64,000 bases of DNA from Pseudomonas alloputida (GCF_021283545.2 NZ_CP128540.1:3507501-3571500); one strand, 5' to 3'; shown: positions 7,395-16,974, counted from the stretch's first letter. The notes: a model not told the origin generated them from the sequence alone. Numbers and translations: made by a program.

Positions 7395-10300
7395 CTAGAA
7401 GTCGCGCTTGTAGAAGATGTCCAGTGAGCTTGCCAGCCCACTGGCGGCCTCGAGGTAGACCTTCTTGCTCAGCTTGTAACGCAACGCGATCGTGTTGGCC
7501 GGTTCGAACACGCCCACCCCGTAACGAAGGCTGAGCTTCTCGGTGATGTTACCGCTGGCGACCACGCTGGTGCTGTTGCCAGAACCTTCGGTATCCAGTT
7601 GAAAGTCGTCGATCCCCAGGCTCGACGCCAGGCTGCCGGTAATGCCGGCGCTCCCGGCAAGGCCCAGGCCCAGCGCTGCCTCGGCGAGCATGTTGTTATC
7701 TTCGCCGGTATTGCCCAATGGTCGGCCCAAGACCAGGTACGAAAGCGCCTGCTCCTGGCTCATGGCCGGCTCCGAGAACACTTTGGTCGTCGGCTGCTCG
7801 GCGCTGCCGCTCAGGCGGATGCCGGCTATCACATCGTCAACCTTGCGGATCGCTTCGATGTCCAGATACGGCTGGTCGATCGGGCCGGCGAACAGCAGAC
7901 GCGCCCGGCGGATGGTGAGGCGCTGGCCGTAGGCACGGTAGCGGCCGTCTGCCAGGCTCAGTTCGCCACGGGTATCGAGGTTATCGCCGATGTGCACATG
8001 ACCCAGCAGGTTGGCAGTCAGCCCGAAACCGCTGAACGACAGCTTGTCGCGGCCGACTTCGACATCGATGTCCATGGCCATGGCCATGGGGGGTTTGCCT
8101 TCCTCGGTCTGATGACCGACGATTACCGTGTCATCCGACACCTTGACCGTGGACGGCGGCAGCTCACGTACAGTGATCTTGCCCTTGGGTACCTGCACCT
8201 TGCCGGTCACCGCCAGCTTGTCATCGATCAGGCGCAAGGTCAGGTCCGGGGCAACTTCCAGTGTGGCGTAGGGCTCGACCGCGACCGGCAGTTGCTGGCC
8301 TTGCAGACGCACGTCCATGCCCAGTGCCTGCCCCCAGGTGAGGTTGCCGCTCAACTGGCCACGTCCCGCCTCGCCACTGCGCCAGTTACCGTTGAGCTGC
8401 ACCTGCTCGCCGGCAATCAGCGCCTGCAATGACAGGTCCTGAAGGCTGGCCGGCAGCTCGGCGCCACTGACTTCGCCTCCGCTGAGCATCAGGTTGCCGT
8501 TGACCTGAGGCGCCAGCAAGGTGCCTGAAAGCCGACCACTGCCATTGAGCTGCCCGGCCAGGCGTTCGACCATGGGCACGAATGGGCGGGCCACCGACAG
8601 GTCCAGCCCGGCCAGGCGGAAATCACCCGACAACGGTTTGTTCTTGCCCAGCGGATCGAGCCGGGCGTTGACGTTCAGCTCACCCAGGCGCTCACCGCGA
8701 AACGCCAGGCGCGTATCGATACGCCGCGGTGCCAACGTGCTGTCCAGGCGCAGGGCCTGATAAGGGAAATCGATCCAGCGGCCTTTGTCGCGCACGCGCA
8801 GGGTGCCGCCACTGGCATCGACCACGACAGTGCCCTTGGGGCCGCTGGCCGGGATGTCCAGGTTGATGTCGGCATTGAGCAGGCCTTGCCAGGCAAAGTC
8901 CTTCGGCAGCCACTGGGCCAGGCTGCCCAGCGGGAACTGCTTGAGGTGGTAGCGCAGGCGCGGTTCGGGGGCCAGTCGCTGGTCGTCGCCACACAGGCTT
9001 GCCTGGCCGGAGCGCCAGCAGTGGGCCCCGAAGTCGAGCTGGCCGCTGGCCAGCCGCTGCAGGCGTGCAGGCGCCTGCAACTGCCACTCCTGGCCACCGG
9101 CCTGGATTCGGCCAGTGGCCAGTCGGCCGCGCCAGTCACCTTTGTTCAACTGGCCATCCAGGCCAAGGTCGAGCTTGAGCTGCGGGCCGTCCAGCGCCAG
9201 GGTCAAGGCCTGTTGGCGAATGTCGCCCTTGCCGTTGGCCTGCAACGTGCCCAAGGCTGTGTCACCCAGGTGGATACCGGTTGCCTTGAGCTCGACTACA
9301 CCGCGTTGGGCGTTGTCCAGGCGGGCATCCAGGTCCAACTGCTGCAGGCGGTTTTCGGCCTGGGCCAAGCGCTGGCCCTGCAGGGTGAGCGTACCTTGCG
9401 GGGCCTGCAAGGTGCCGGCGACATCCAGCCGGCCCTTGACCCGGCCTTGTAGCCTCGGCCACAGCTGGCCGAGGCGCGGCAAGTCAAGGTCGATTCGCCC
9501 AGCCAGGCGCTGTTGCAAGCTGCCACTGCCGTTGATGCGGTTGTCACCCAGCTGGATGGCCAGTGTGCCCAGGGTCCAGTTTTGCCCTGCCCCCTGGGTC
9601 TCGGCCTTGAGCATGGCTGGCTGGCCACGCAGGCGGCCCTTGAGGTCAAGCTGGGCATCCAAGGTAAGCACATCGCCTTTGAGTTCGCCTTTGCTGCGCA
9701 GTGGCCCCGCCAGGGTACCCGGCAATTCGGCCAGCCAATAGGCCGGGTCGAGCGCGGAGAGCTGCAGGTCGACATCCCAGGCCAGGGTGTCGGCAAAACG
9801 TACGGCGACACTGCCGGCTGCCTTGCCTTGGCCGGCGGTCAGCGCCAACTGCGGCAGTTTCACCTGGGTGAGGTCACCTTCGAACGGGCTGGCGATGCTG
9901 AACGCTCCCGCCGGGCCGTCCAGGTCCCCCGTGAAAGTCCCCTGGTAATTGCCATCGCGATAATGCACCTGGGTATTGAAGCGTTTGAGGGTGACTTCGG
10001 GCGGGGTCTCCATCGGGTACAGGCGCAACCACGGGAAGTCCTGCCAGTCCAGCTGCGCATCGGCGCTCAGGCCTTGCTGCCAGTCAGCCGTGGCTTGCAG
10101 CTTGACCCGTTGGCTGTCGCTGGCGGTCAGGTCCAGGGCATCGAGCCTGGCGCCTTTGCTGTCGACCAGACCGGACAGGAGCAAGGCGATCGGTGACTGC
10201 TCGGCCGGCAGTCTGGCCTTGCCGGACAGTTTATAGCCATGGAGCAGATCGCCCTTGGCATCGAGCTCGAGCGCGTTCAATTGCAGGGTGTCAGGCAACG

Positions 10301-11069
10301 CACCAGCCGGCTTGAACGCCTCGGAGCGGATGTGCAAGGTCGCCGGCAGGTGCTCGGCCAGTGCCTGCAACTGCCCGCTCAATGTGGCATCGAGGTAACC
10401 ACTGCTGGTGCCGGCGAGTTCCAACGTCTTCTGCAATTGGCCATTGGCCGTCAGTGCCAGTTGCCAGGGTTTTTCGTCTACCGCAGGCAACTGCAATTGC
10501 GCCTGTAGTTTTACCGGCCAGTCGCCTTCGGGTTGCAGGTCGCCCTGTAGGCTCAATTGCAGGTCGTCGCGCAGCAGCCGCAGGCTGTCGATGCGTATCC
10601 CGCTGTTGGTCCAGTGCGCAGCCAGATGCAAATCGCCAAGCAGATCGCTGCCATCCAGGCGCAGCTGCCCGACCTTGACCTCGCCCAGTTCGATGGCCAG
10701 CGGCAAGCGCAGAGTCGGCAATTGCAGCGGGGCGCTCTCGGTGGGTTCGGTGCTTGGCGCAAAGGCCATGTCAATGCGGTCTGCCTGCAACTGGTCAATG
10801 CACAAGGTCGCGCGCAGCAAGCAGGCAGGCGACCAGGCCAGCAACGGCGCCTGCATCTCTACCGTGCTGCCGCCGTCGGCCCAGGTTAGCCGGCTGGCCT
10901 GCCAACTGCCCGCCAGGCGCCCCTGGAAGTCGGCCACTTCAAGCCCAGGCACCTTGCCCAGTACCCAGCGGCTGCCGGCCTGGGTACCCAGCAGCAAGCC
11001 GAGCACCAGGCCCACGCTCGCAACACCCCCCAGCAGGCCCAGTGAAGTAAATTTGATTACGCGTTTCAC
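7395..11069 (-). CDS. tamB: Translocation and assembly module inner-membrane protein TamB
   Basis: A 1,224-residue AsmA-like protein, anchored by one N-terminal membrane helix (residues about 10-28) and otherwise a long repetitive beta structure spanning the periplasm. The C-terminal DUF490 domain holds the typical GRYRAYGQRLTIRRARLLF segment and ends YKRDF. With TamA it helps insert outer-membrane proteins, and TamB-like proteins are implicated in phospholipid transport between membranes. It starts with GTG overlapping the tamA stop (GTGA). Length is within the family range (1,200-1,300). Confidence 0.93.
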   Translation of the reverse strand: MKRVIKFTSLGLLGGVASVGLVLGLLLGTQAGSRWVLGKVPGLEVADFQGRLAGSWQASRLTWADGGSTVEMQAPLLAWSPACLLRATLCIDQLQADRIDMAFAPSTEPTESAPLQLPTLRLPLAIELGEVKVGQLRLDGSDLLGDLHLAAHWTNSGIRIDSLRLLRDDLQLSLQGDLQPEGDWPVKLQAQLQLPAVDEKPWQLALTANGQLQKTLELAGTSSGYLDATLSGQLQALAEHLPATLHIRSEAFKPAGALPDTLQLNALELDAKGDLLHGYKLSGKARLPAEQSPIALLLSGLVDSKGARLDALDLTASDSQRVKLQATADWQQGLSADAQLDWQDFPWLRLYPMETPPEVTLKRFNTQVHYRDGNYQGTFTGDLDGPAGAFSIASPFEGDLTQVKLPQLALTAGQGKAAGSVAVRFADTLAWDVDLQLSALDPAYWLAELPGTLAGPLRSKGELKGDVLTLDAQLDLKGRLRGQPAMLKAETQGAGQNWTLGTLAIQLGDNRINGSGSLQQRLAGRIDLDLPRLGQLWPRLQGRVKGRLDVAGTLQAPQGTLTLQGQRLAQAENRLQQLDLDARLDNAQRGVVELKATGIHLGDTALGTLQANGKGDIRQQALTLALDGPQLKLDLGLDGQLNKGDWRGRLATGRIQAGGQEWQLQAPARLQRLASGQLDFGAHCWRSGQASLCGDDQRLAPEPRLRYHLKQFPLGSLAQWLPKDFAWQGLLNADINLDIPASGPKGTVVVDASGGTLRVRDKGRWIDFPYQALRLDSTLAPRRIDTRLAFRGERLGELNVNARLDPLGKNKPLSGDFRLAGLDLSVARPFVPMVERLAGQLNGSGRLSGTLLAPQVNGNLMLSGGEVSGAELPASLQDLSLQALIAGEQVQLNGNWRSGEAGRGQLSGNLTWGQALGMDVRLQGQQLPVAVEPYATLEVAPDLTLRLIDDKLAVTGKVQVPKGKITVRELPPSTVKVSDDTVIVGHQTEEGKPPMAMAMDIDVEVGRDKLSFSGFGLTANLLGHVHIGDNLDTRGELSLADGRYRAYGQRLTIRRARLLFAGPIDQPYLDIEAIRKVDDVIAGIRLSGSAEQPTTKVFSEPAMSQEQALSYLVLGRPLGNTGEDNNMLAEAALGLGLAGSAGITGSLASSLGIDDFQLDTEGSGNSTSVVASGNITEKLSLRYGVGVFEPANTIALRYKLSKKVYLEAASGLASSLDIFYKRDF

Positions 11070-12817
11070 AGCTCGGGCCCCATGGAAAAGTGCAGGCGAA
11101 TGCCCCCTTCGTCATCCAGCGCCTTGGCCAGGTCCAGGCGCAGCGGCCCGACTGGCGATACCCAGCGCACACCAAAGCCGACACCGGTCTTGAGGCTGGG
11201 CAGCTCCAGGTCGTTGAACGAGTTGCCTTGGTCGACGAACGTCGCGACCCGCCATTTTTCGGTCAGCGAATACTGGTACTCGACACTGCCTGCCACCAAG
11301 TAGCGCCCGCCGATACGGTCACCGTCGCTGTTCTTCGGCGACAGGGTCTGGTAGTCGTAACCGCGCACACTCTGGTCGCCACCCGCGAAGAAACGCAGCG
11401 ACGGCGGAATGTTGTTCTTGAAGCCATTGGTTGCACTGCCACCAAACTGTACGCGTCCGAGAAAGCGGTGGTTGTGGCCGAGTGTGGTCAGGCCTTTGAG
11501 CAATACGTTGCCGTGCAGCAGGTTGGTGTCGGACACCAGCCCTTCCTTGGCACCTTGAACATCGAACTGCAGGCGATAGCCGTTGTGCGGATCGATACGG
11601 TTGTCACTGCGCAGGAAGGAAAAGCTGACGCCCGGCATCAGCAGGTTGCTCAAACCGGAGTCGTCACCCAGGCGATATTCTTCGCGTTGGTACTTGAGCG
11701 AAATCACCCGCTGCCAGCCACTGGGCAGCTTGCTGTGCCACTCGGGGCCGACCGTCAACAGCTTGCTGAGCGTGTCGGTGCCGGCAAGCTCCTCGTTCTG
11801 GTAGCCGCCGGCAAAGCGCAACTTGTCGGTCAGCGGCGGGTCGAGGGGAATGTCATACCACAGGCCGACGTTCTGGCGCGGGGCCGACAGTTCGGTTTCC
11901 CAGCCATAGCTGTGGCCTTGTGGGTTGACCCAGTGGCGGGTCCAGTTGGCCTTGCCGCGCGGCCCGACGTCGGTCGAGAAGCCCAGGCCAAGGCCCATGG
12001 TGCGTGGTTTACGGGTTTCCAGATGAACATCCACCGGGACTTCTTCGCCCACAGCAGCAGTGGGCGCCGCATCCACGCGCACGCCTTCGAAATAGCCGCT
12101 CGATTGCAGGTCGTTGTTCAGCTCTGCGACCAGTTCCGAGTCGTAAGGGGTACCCGGCTTGAACGACACCATGCGCTGCAGCAGGTCCTCGTCCAGCGGT
12201 GTGTCGCCACCGAAGGTGACGGCGCCCAGGCGATAACGCGGGCCACTCTGGTAGACCAGTTCGATATCCGCCACACCGGCTTGCGGGTCGACGGCCAGGC
12301 GCTGGCTACTGAAGCGCCCACTGAAGAAGCCATAGCGCGACGCCTGGTTCTGGATCAACCGCTTGGCATCCTCGTAATGGCCGTGATTGAGTTGTTCACC
12401 CGGCCGCAGCGCCTTGCTGTCAGGCACGCGGAAGGCCTTCATCTCGCTGGCTGGGCCCTCGATGCGCACGGTCACGTTGCGCAGGCGAATCGGTTCGCCC
12501 GGGTTGATGCTGATGATCAGTTTTGGGGGATGGTCTGCGTCGCTGGCGGGCTTGACCTCGGTATCGATCTGCGCCTGATAGTAGCCGAGTGCCTGCGCCG
12601 CTTTGCGCGCCTGCTCCTCTGCCCCGCGACTGAAGCGTAAAAGTGCTTCTTCGTCGCGGTCACCCAATGTGCCTATATAGCCTTCGACATTGGCCTTGAG
12701 CGCCTTGTTGGCCGGTTTCACCTTCACCAACAACTCGCTCTGGCCCCATGCTGCGAAACTGGCGACCCAGAATACCAGGCCCCAGGTCAATCTTCCTGAA
12801 TACGTCATGCGGCGCAT
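11066..12817 (-). CDS. tamA: Translocation and assembly module outer-membrane protein TamA
   Basis: A 583-residue Omp85-family protein: a signal peptide ending near FAAWGQ, three POTRA domains (about 30-270) and a 16-strand barrel containing the conserved QSVRGYDY motif near residue 475. The C-terminus LHFSMGPEL is a terminal strand. It works with TamB, whose gene overlaps by four bases, in assembling autotransporters and other outer-membrane proteins. Two in-frame ATGs (12817 and 12808) lie near each other without a convincing ribosome binding site, so the start is approximate. Confidence 0.93.
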   Translation of the reverse strand: MRRMTYSGRLTWGLVFWVASFAAWGQSELLVKVKPANKALKANVEGYIGTLGDRDEEALLRFSRGAEEQARKAAQALGYYQAQIDTEVKPASDADHPPKLIISINPGEPIRLRNVTVRIEGPASEMKAFRVPDSKALRPGEQLNHGHYEDAKRLIQNQASRYGFFSGRFSSQRLAVDPQAGVADIELVYQSGPRYRLGAVTFGGDTPLDEDLLQRMVSFKPGTPYDSELVAELNNDLQSSGYFEGVRVDAAPTAAVGEEVPVDVHLETRKPRTMGLGLGFSTDVGPRGKANWTRHWVNPQGHSYGWETELSAPRQNVGLWYDIPLDPPLTDKLRFAGGYQNEELAGTDTLSKLLTVGPEWHSKLPSGWQRVISLKYQREEYRLGDDSGLSNLLMPGVSFSFLRSDNRIDPHNGYRLQFDVQGAKEGLVSDTNLLHGNVLLKGLTTLGHNHRFLGRVQFGGSATNGFKNNIPPSLRFFAGGDQSVRGYDYQTLSPKNSDGDRIGGRYLVAGSVEYQYSLTEKWRVATFVDQGNSFNDLELPSLKTGVGFGVRWVSPVGPLRLDLAKALDDEGGIRLHFSMGPEL

Positions 12818-12860
12818 GCTACCAGAGCCAGGCGCTCAAGGGAGCCGCCCGGCGGCCTGT

Positions 12861-13511
12861 TCAGGCAAAAGCGGGTTTTGAAGAGACTGGATTAGGATGA
12901 AAGAACACCCTCTCTCGGATTGGTCCTACAGCTACTTCGCCAATTTCCTCGTAACCCTGACGCTGGTAAAAAGCCAGGTAGTGCTCGTTACCGGTGTCCA
13001 GCACCACCCCTTGGGTGCCTGGGTCTTCCGCGCACCAGTCGTGCACAGCTTGTAACAATTGCTCGCCGTAGTGCTTGCCCTGAAACTGCGGGTGCACCCC
13101 CAGCAAAGGCAACACATGCACCTGGTCAGTGGGCAGACAGCTGGCCAATGCAGCCTGGTAGTCCATGTAGCGCCGCGTACAGCGCAGGCCGGTACCCAGC
13201 ATCATGCGCAGGCGCCAGGCCCAGCTGTCGGCCACGCCCAGCCGGCGCTGCGGCGGCACGATCAGGGCCAGGGCAATCAGGCGGTCCTCGACCAGCAGGC
13301 CGATGGCGGGCAGTTGCAGGTAGAAGTGCTGGCGCACCCATTCGCGCACCATCACCCGCAGGCGCCGCTCATACCCCGGGCGCTGGGCTTCGAAGATATA
13401 GGCGAAGGTGGGCTCGTGGCGGTAGGCGTTGTACAGCAGCGAACGTGCCTCGCGGCTGTAACCGTCGTCGAGCAGGCAGACACGGGCCGGGGCGGCTGTG
13501 GTTTCGGGCAT
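12861..13511 (-). CDS. GNAT family N-acetyltransferase
   Basis: A 216-residue putative acyltransferase. The GNAT motif A is visible as PLLGVHPQFQGKHYGEQLLQ (Q/R-x-x-G-x-G/A acetyl-CoA loop here QGKHYG) in the second half, followed by LDTGNEHYLAFYQRQGYEEI, the usual last strands. The substrate is unknown. The ATG at 13511 has a perfect AGGAGGT nine bases upstream, which decides it over the in-frame ATG at 13538. It lies between tamA and xthA and is probably a separate transcription unit. Confidence 0.8.
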   Translation of the reverse strand: MPETTAAPARVCLLDDGYSREARSLLYNAYRHEPTFAYIFEAQRPGYERRLRVMVREWVRQHFYLQLPAIGLLVEDRLIALALIVPPQRRLGVADSWAWRLRMMLGTGLRCTRRYMDYQAALASCLPTDQVHVLPLLGVHPQFQGKHYGEQLLQAVHDWCAEDPGTQGVVLDTGNEHYLAFYQRQGYEEIGEVAVGPIRERVFFHPNPVSSKPAFA

Positions 13512-13673
13512 TGCGGGCAGACCTCCTGGAATGGGCATTCAGTGCCTTGGAGGTGCCCCAGCGCGCTTCGTTCACCCCCAACAGCACGTTAGCAGCAGGC
13601 TCGCCTGGCCGCCATGCTGGTGATGCAGGTCGATGTCGGCTAGCATCGCGCCTTTTACCGGGATTGTCTTTCC

Positions 13674-14486
13674 ATGAAGATCGTCTGTTTCAACATCAAC
13701 GGCCTGCGGGCCCGCCCGCATCAGCTGGCGGCGCTGATCGAAAAGCACCAGCCGGACGTGATCGGCCTGCAGGAAACCAAGGTCAGCGACGATCAGTTCC
13801 CGCTGGCCGACGTGCAGCCACTGGGTTACCACGTGCACTACCATGGCCAGAAAGGCCACTACGGCGTGGCCCTGCTGTCGCGCCAACCGCCGCTGAGCCT
13901 GCACAAGGGCTTTGCCACCGACGAAGAGGATGCCCAGCGCCGCTTCATCTGGGGTACCTTTGCCGATGCCAACGGCAGCCCGATCACCATCATGAACGGC
14001 TATTTCCCCCAAGGCGAAAGCCGCGACCACCCCACCAAGTTCCCGGCCAAGCAGCGCTTCTACAGCGACCTGCAGGCACTGCTGGAAAGCCAGTTCCGCA
14101 ACGACCAGCCAGTGCTGGTGATGGGCGACATGAACATCTCGCCGCAAGACTGTGATATCGGCATTGGCCCGGACAACGCCAAACGCTGGCTGAAGACCGG
14201 CAAGTGCAGCTTCCTGCCGGAGGAGCGTGAGTGGATGGAACGTTTGAAAGGCTGGGGGTTGGTAGACAGCTTCCGCCACCTGTACCCGGACGTGACCGAC
14301 CGTTTCAGCTGGTTCGACTACCGAAGCCGCGGCTTCGAGGACGAGCCCAAGCGCGGCCTGCGCATCGACCTGATCATGGCCTCACAGCAGCTGGTGCCGC
14401 GCATCAAGGCAGCGGGCGTGGACTATGAGCTGCGCGGGATGGAAAAGCCGTCGGACCATGCGCCGATCTGGCTGGAGTTGAGCTGA
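13674..14486 (+). CDS. xthA: Exodeoxyribonuclease III
   Basis: A 270-residue cytoplasmic Mg-dependent 3'-5' exonuclease and AP endonuclease of base-excision repair. Hallmarks of the exonuclease III fold: FNINGLRAR (5-13), GLQETK (31-36, metal Glu), [13 protein letters not shown] (about 150-162) and the C-terminal [11 protein letters not shown] with the catalytic Asp-His. Length fits the family. It is monocistronic and convergent with the anti-sigma gene downstream; a GC-rich inverted repeat (GGGCCCAAGGTG and its complement) follows the stop at about 14500-14522 and may terminate it. Confidence 0.95.
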   Translation: MKIVCFNINGLRARPHQLAALIEKHQPDVIGLQETKVSDDQFPLADVQPLGYHVHYHGQKGHYGVALLSRQPPLSLHKGFATDEEDAQRRFIWGTFADANGSPITIMNGYFPQGESRDHPTKFPAKQRFYSDLQALLESQFRNDQPVLVMGDMNISPQDCDIGIGPDNAKRWLKTGKCSFLPEEREWMERLKGWGLVDSFRHLYPDVTDRFSWFDYRSRGFEDEPKRGLRIDLIMASQQLVPRIKAAGVDYELRGMEKPSDHAPIWLELS

Positions 14487-14526
14487 TTAGGGTGACGGGC
14501 CCAAGGTGCACACCTTGGGCCCACAC

Positions 14527-15279
14527 TTACAACCCCAACCTCAACGCCTCCCCCACCCCCGCCCCACGCACATCGTCCGCCGCGCTGACCAAGGCAAAGT
14601 TATAAGCCCCATGCGACCAGTACCGCGCCTCCAGCTGGCCATCGACCCGCTGCCCGTCCGGCATGCGCCGATAAAGGTTGCCCGGCGAGCGCAGGAACAG
14701 GCTGATGCGCTGGCCCTTGCCATCTTCGAATACCAGTAATGCAGCCGGCCCCTGCTCGTTGCTGAGCAAGCGCGCGCCCACCGGTTTGAAGCCATATCCC
14801 GCCAGGTCCGGTAACTGGCCCACCCGGCTGAAATGGCGGCCCAGCCAGTCGCGCAACTGCCCAGGATCACTGGCCTGGATATCCAGTGCTTCACTGCCGG
14901 CAAACAGACGGTGCGCCTGAACAGCATCAGCCATGGGCAGGTCGACCCGCGCCAGGGTTGCATCGCGCACTTGCCAGCCGCCCAAGCCCCCCACACCCAA
15001 CGCCAGCATCACTACCGCCGCCGCAGCCCAGCGCCGCTGCCGACGCTGGCGCAATTGCCGACGCAACTGGCCAAGGTCCAGCTGCGCCGCACCGGGCAGC
15101 TCGCCCAACCCGGCCAGCGCTGTGCGCAGCCTTCGGGCATCGGCGCGCCAGCCTTCCACCCGTGCCGCAGCTTGCGGGTTGGCCGCCAGCCAGGCCTGCA
15201 CCTCGGCCCGGCGCACAGGTTCCAGGCGTTCATCGACGAAAGCGTGCAATTCATCATCGCTGGGGATCAGCCGCGTCAT
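14527..15279 (-). CDS. Transmembrane anti-sigma factor (PrtR-like)
   Basis: A 250-residue membrane regulator. The cytoplasmic N-terminus (SDDELHAFVDERLEP, residues 7-21) is the sigma-binding anti-sigma type, one membrane helix lies near 84-103 and the rest is periplasmic. There is no cysteine in the whole protein, so it is not a redox-sensing zinc anti-sigma factor. Its ATG overlaps the stop of the ECF sigma gene (ATGA), the normal arrangement for a co-expressed sigma/anti-sigma pair. By position it matches the pair annotated prtI/prtR in P. putida as I recall it. Confidence 0.8.
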   Translation of the reverse strand: MTRLIPSDDELHAFVDERLEPVRRAEVQAWLAANPQAAARVEGWRADARRLRTALAGLGELPGAAQLDLGQLRRQLRQRRQRRWAAAAVVMLALGVGGLGGWQVRDATLARVDLPMADAVQAHRLFAGSEALDIQASDPGQLRDWLGRHFSRVGQLPDLAGYGFKPVGARLLSNEQGPAALLVFEDGKGQRISLFLRSPGNLYRRMPDGQRVDGQLEARYWSHGAYNFALVSAADDVRGAGVGEALRLGL

Positions 15280-15797
15280 TTCAGTCTCCGCAAGGCCGGG
15301 GGTTGGGGGTTGCCCTCGGTCAGTTCGCGCAAGGCATTGCGCGCGCGCGACAGGCGCGACATCACAGTGCCGATGGGGATGCCCAAGGCCTGGGCGGCCT
15401 CCTTGTAACTCAAGCCTTCGATGCTGACCAGCAACAACAAGGCACGCTGCTCCGCCGTCAGCCGGGCAAAGGCCTGCAGGTCGGCCTGTGCCAGGACGAT
15501 GGTTTCGAGGTTGTCACCGACCGGCTCATCGTCGTGCTCGTTACCGCCGAACCAGGACAACCAGCGCGCATGCAATCGCTCACGGCGCTTACCGTCGAGG
15601 AACTGTCGATACAGGATGGTGAACAGCCAGGCACGCAGGGCATCGGCGTCCCGTTGCTGGTCGCGACGGCTCAGGGCCCGCTCGACCGTAGCCTGCACCA
15701 GGTCGTCGGCGCTGCCCGGCTCGCGGGTCAGCCACACGGCAAAGCGGCGCAGGCGTGCCAGCAGCTCGCGCCACTGGTGGTCGTCCAAATCATGCAT
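15276..15797 (-). CDS. ECF-type RNA polymerase sigma factor (PrtI-like)
   Basis: A 173-residue sigma factor with region 2 (RFAVWLTREPGSADDLVQAT, about residues 18-37, and RAWLFTILYRQFLDGKRR) and region 4 helix-turn-helix (LSYKEAAQALGIPIGTVMSR). Regions 1 and 3 are absent, as in all ECFs. The ATG at 15797 is chosen over a longer open frame that would run through its own promoter. It is divergent from the peroxidase/cytochrome b561 operon, which carries the same promoter motif, so that operon is the probable target along with the sigma gene itself. Confidence 0.87.
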   Translation of the reverse strand: MHDLDDHQWRELLARLRRFAVWLTREPGSADDLVQATVERALSRRDQQRDADALRAWLFTILYRQFLDGKRRERLHARWLSWFGGNEHDDEPVGDNLETIVLAQADLQAFARLTAEQRALLLLVSIEGLSYKEAAQALGIPIGTVMSRLSRARNALRELTEGNPQPPALRRLK

Positions 15798-15835
15798 GGC
15801 TAGGTCCCGGCCTCTGGGGTTGTCAGTGTAAAGGG

Positions 15836-15863
15836 CAGACGCCTGTGAACAAATTCTATTCCC
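15836..15863 (-). promoter_or_regulatory. ECF-type promoter of the sigma/anti-sigma operon
   Basis: On the minus strand GGGAATA (15863-15857) is followed after 15 bases by CGTCTG (15841-15836), about 40 bases upstream of the sigma start codon. The same GGAATA-N15-CGTC pattern occurs in the opposite direction for the peroxidase operon, which indicates autoregulation by the sigma factor. Confidence 0.6.
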
Positions 15864-15868
15864 GATCA

Positions 15869-15896
15869 GGGAATAACTTTTTCTCTGACACGTCGT
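15869..15896 (+). promoter_or_regulatory. ECF-type promoter of the peroxidase/cytochrome b561 operon
   Basis: GGGAATA (15869-15875), a 15-base spacer and CGTCGT (15891-15896) lie 25 bases before the ATG of the catalase-family gene. The -35 elements of this and the divergent promoter form an inverted repeat TATTCCC-GATCA-GGGAATA (15857-15875). Identical spacing in both directions is strong internal support. Confidence 0.6.
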
Positions 15897-15921
15897 ACTG
15901 GCACCTTCACTGAACCGGACG

Positions 15922-16974
15922 ATGACCATGAACACACCCTTGCACGGCCCGGCCAAAGCCTTGCGCCTGGCCGCCATTGGCGGCGTGCTGCTGGCCGCAG
16001 GTGCCGGCTTTGCCTATGCCGCTGGCTGGCTCGGCGCCCCCCGACTGACGCCACAGCGCATCATCGACACCTTCGAAGCCCAGGCCGGGCATTACCCAGG
16101 CTACCGCAAGAACCACGCCAAGGGCTTGTGCGTGAGCGGCTACTTCCAGGCCAGCGGGCAGGCCGCCAACCTGTCCACGGCGCGCGCCTTCAGCCAGCAA
16201 CGGGTGCCGGTGGTTGGCCGCTTTGCCATTGGCGGTGCCAACCCGTTCGCCCCGGATACGGGTATACCGGTACGCAGCCTGGCGATTGAGCTGAGCACCG
16301 ACGATGGCCAGGTCTGGCGGACCGGCATGAACAACCCGCCGGTACTGGCAGTCAGCACGCCCCAAGCGTTCTACCAGCAAGTACTGGCGAGTGCACCAGA
16401 CCCGGCGACCGGCAAACCGGACCCTGGCAAGCTGCAGGCGTTCTTCGCCGCCCACCCGGAAAGCGCGGCGTTTCGCCAATGGGCGGCGGGTTACAAACCC
16501 AGCGACAGCTTCGCCAACACGCAATACCACAGTATCAATGCCTTCCGCCTGATCGACGCAGCTGGCGCGGCCCACCCGGTGCGTTGGCAGCTCGAGCCAC
16601 AAACTGCATTTGCAGCATTACCCGCGCAAGTTGATGACAAGCAATTCCTGCAACACGACTTGCAGCAGCGCCTTGCCCAAGGCCCATTGCGCTGGACGCT
16701 GCGCCTGGTACTGGCCGAACCAGGCGATGCCGTGGACGACCCTGCCCGGCCGTGGCCCGCCGAGCGGCGCAGCGTGGACGCCGGCACCCTGGTGCTGGAA
16801 CAGGTAGACGCCCCCGAGCAAGGGGCCTGCCGCGACCTCAACTTCGACCCGCTGATCCTGCCGCGCGGTATAGAGGCGTCGGCCGACCCGATCCTCGCCG
16901 CCCGCTCGGCCGCCTATTCGGAATCCTTCAACCGCCGTAGCCGCGAATCGCTCAGCACCGGAGCCAAGCCATGA
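15922..16974 (+). CDS. Catalase-family peroxidase (SrpA-like), exported
   Basis: A 350-residue heme peroxidase of the small catalase type. A basic N-terminus and hydrophobic segment (about 14-35) indicate export or anchoring to the periplasmic side. HAKGLCVSGYF (from His65) provides the distal catalytic His, and NTQYHSINAFR near residue 195 is the conserved catalase segment. It is shorter than true catalases (about 480), as usual for this family. It overlaps the downstream cytochrome b561 gene by four bases, so electrons may reach it from the membrane quinone pool. Control by the adjacent ECF sigma factor is inferred from the shared promoter motif. Confidence 0.85.
   Translation: MTMNTPLHGPAKALRLAAIGGVLLAAGAGFAYAAGWLGAPRLTPQRIIDTFEAQAGHYPGYRKNHAKGLCVSGYFQASGQAANLSTARAFSQQRVPVVGRFAIGGANPFAPDTGIPVRSLAIELSTDDGQVWRTGMNNPPVLAVSTPQAFYQQVLASAPDPATGKPDPGKLQAFFAAHPESAAFRQWAAGYKPSDSFANTQYHSINAFRLIDAAGAAHPVRWQLEPQTAFAALPAQVDDKQFLQHDLQQRLAQGPLRWTLRLVLAEPGDAVDDPARPWPAERRSVDAGTLVLEQVDAPEQGACRDLNFDPLILPRGIEASADPILAARSAAYSESFNRRSRESLSTGAKP

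Noticed and set aside
11090..12640. 516-codon open frame antisense to tamA
   Set aside because: Product has no domain or signal; tamA on the opposite strand has clear POTRA and VRGY features.
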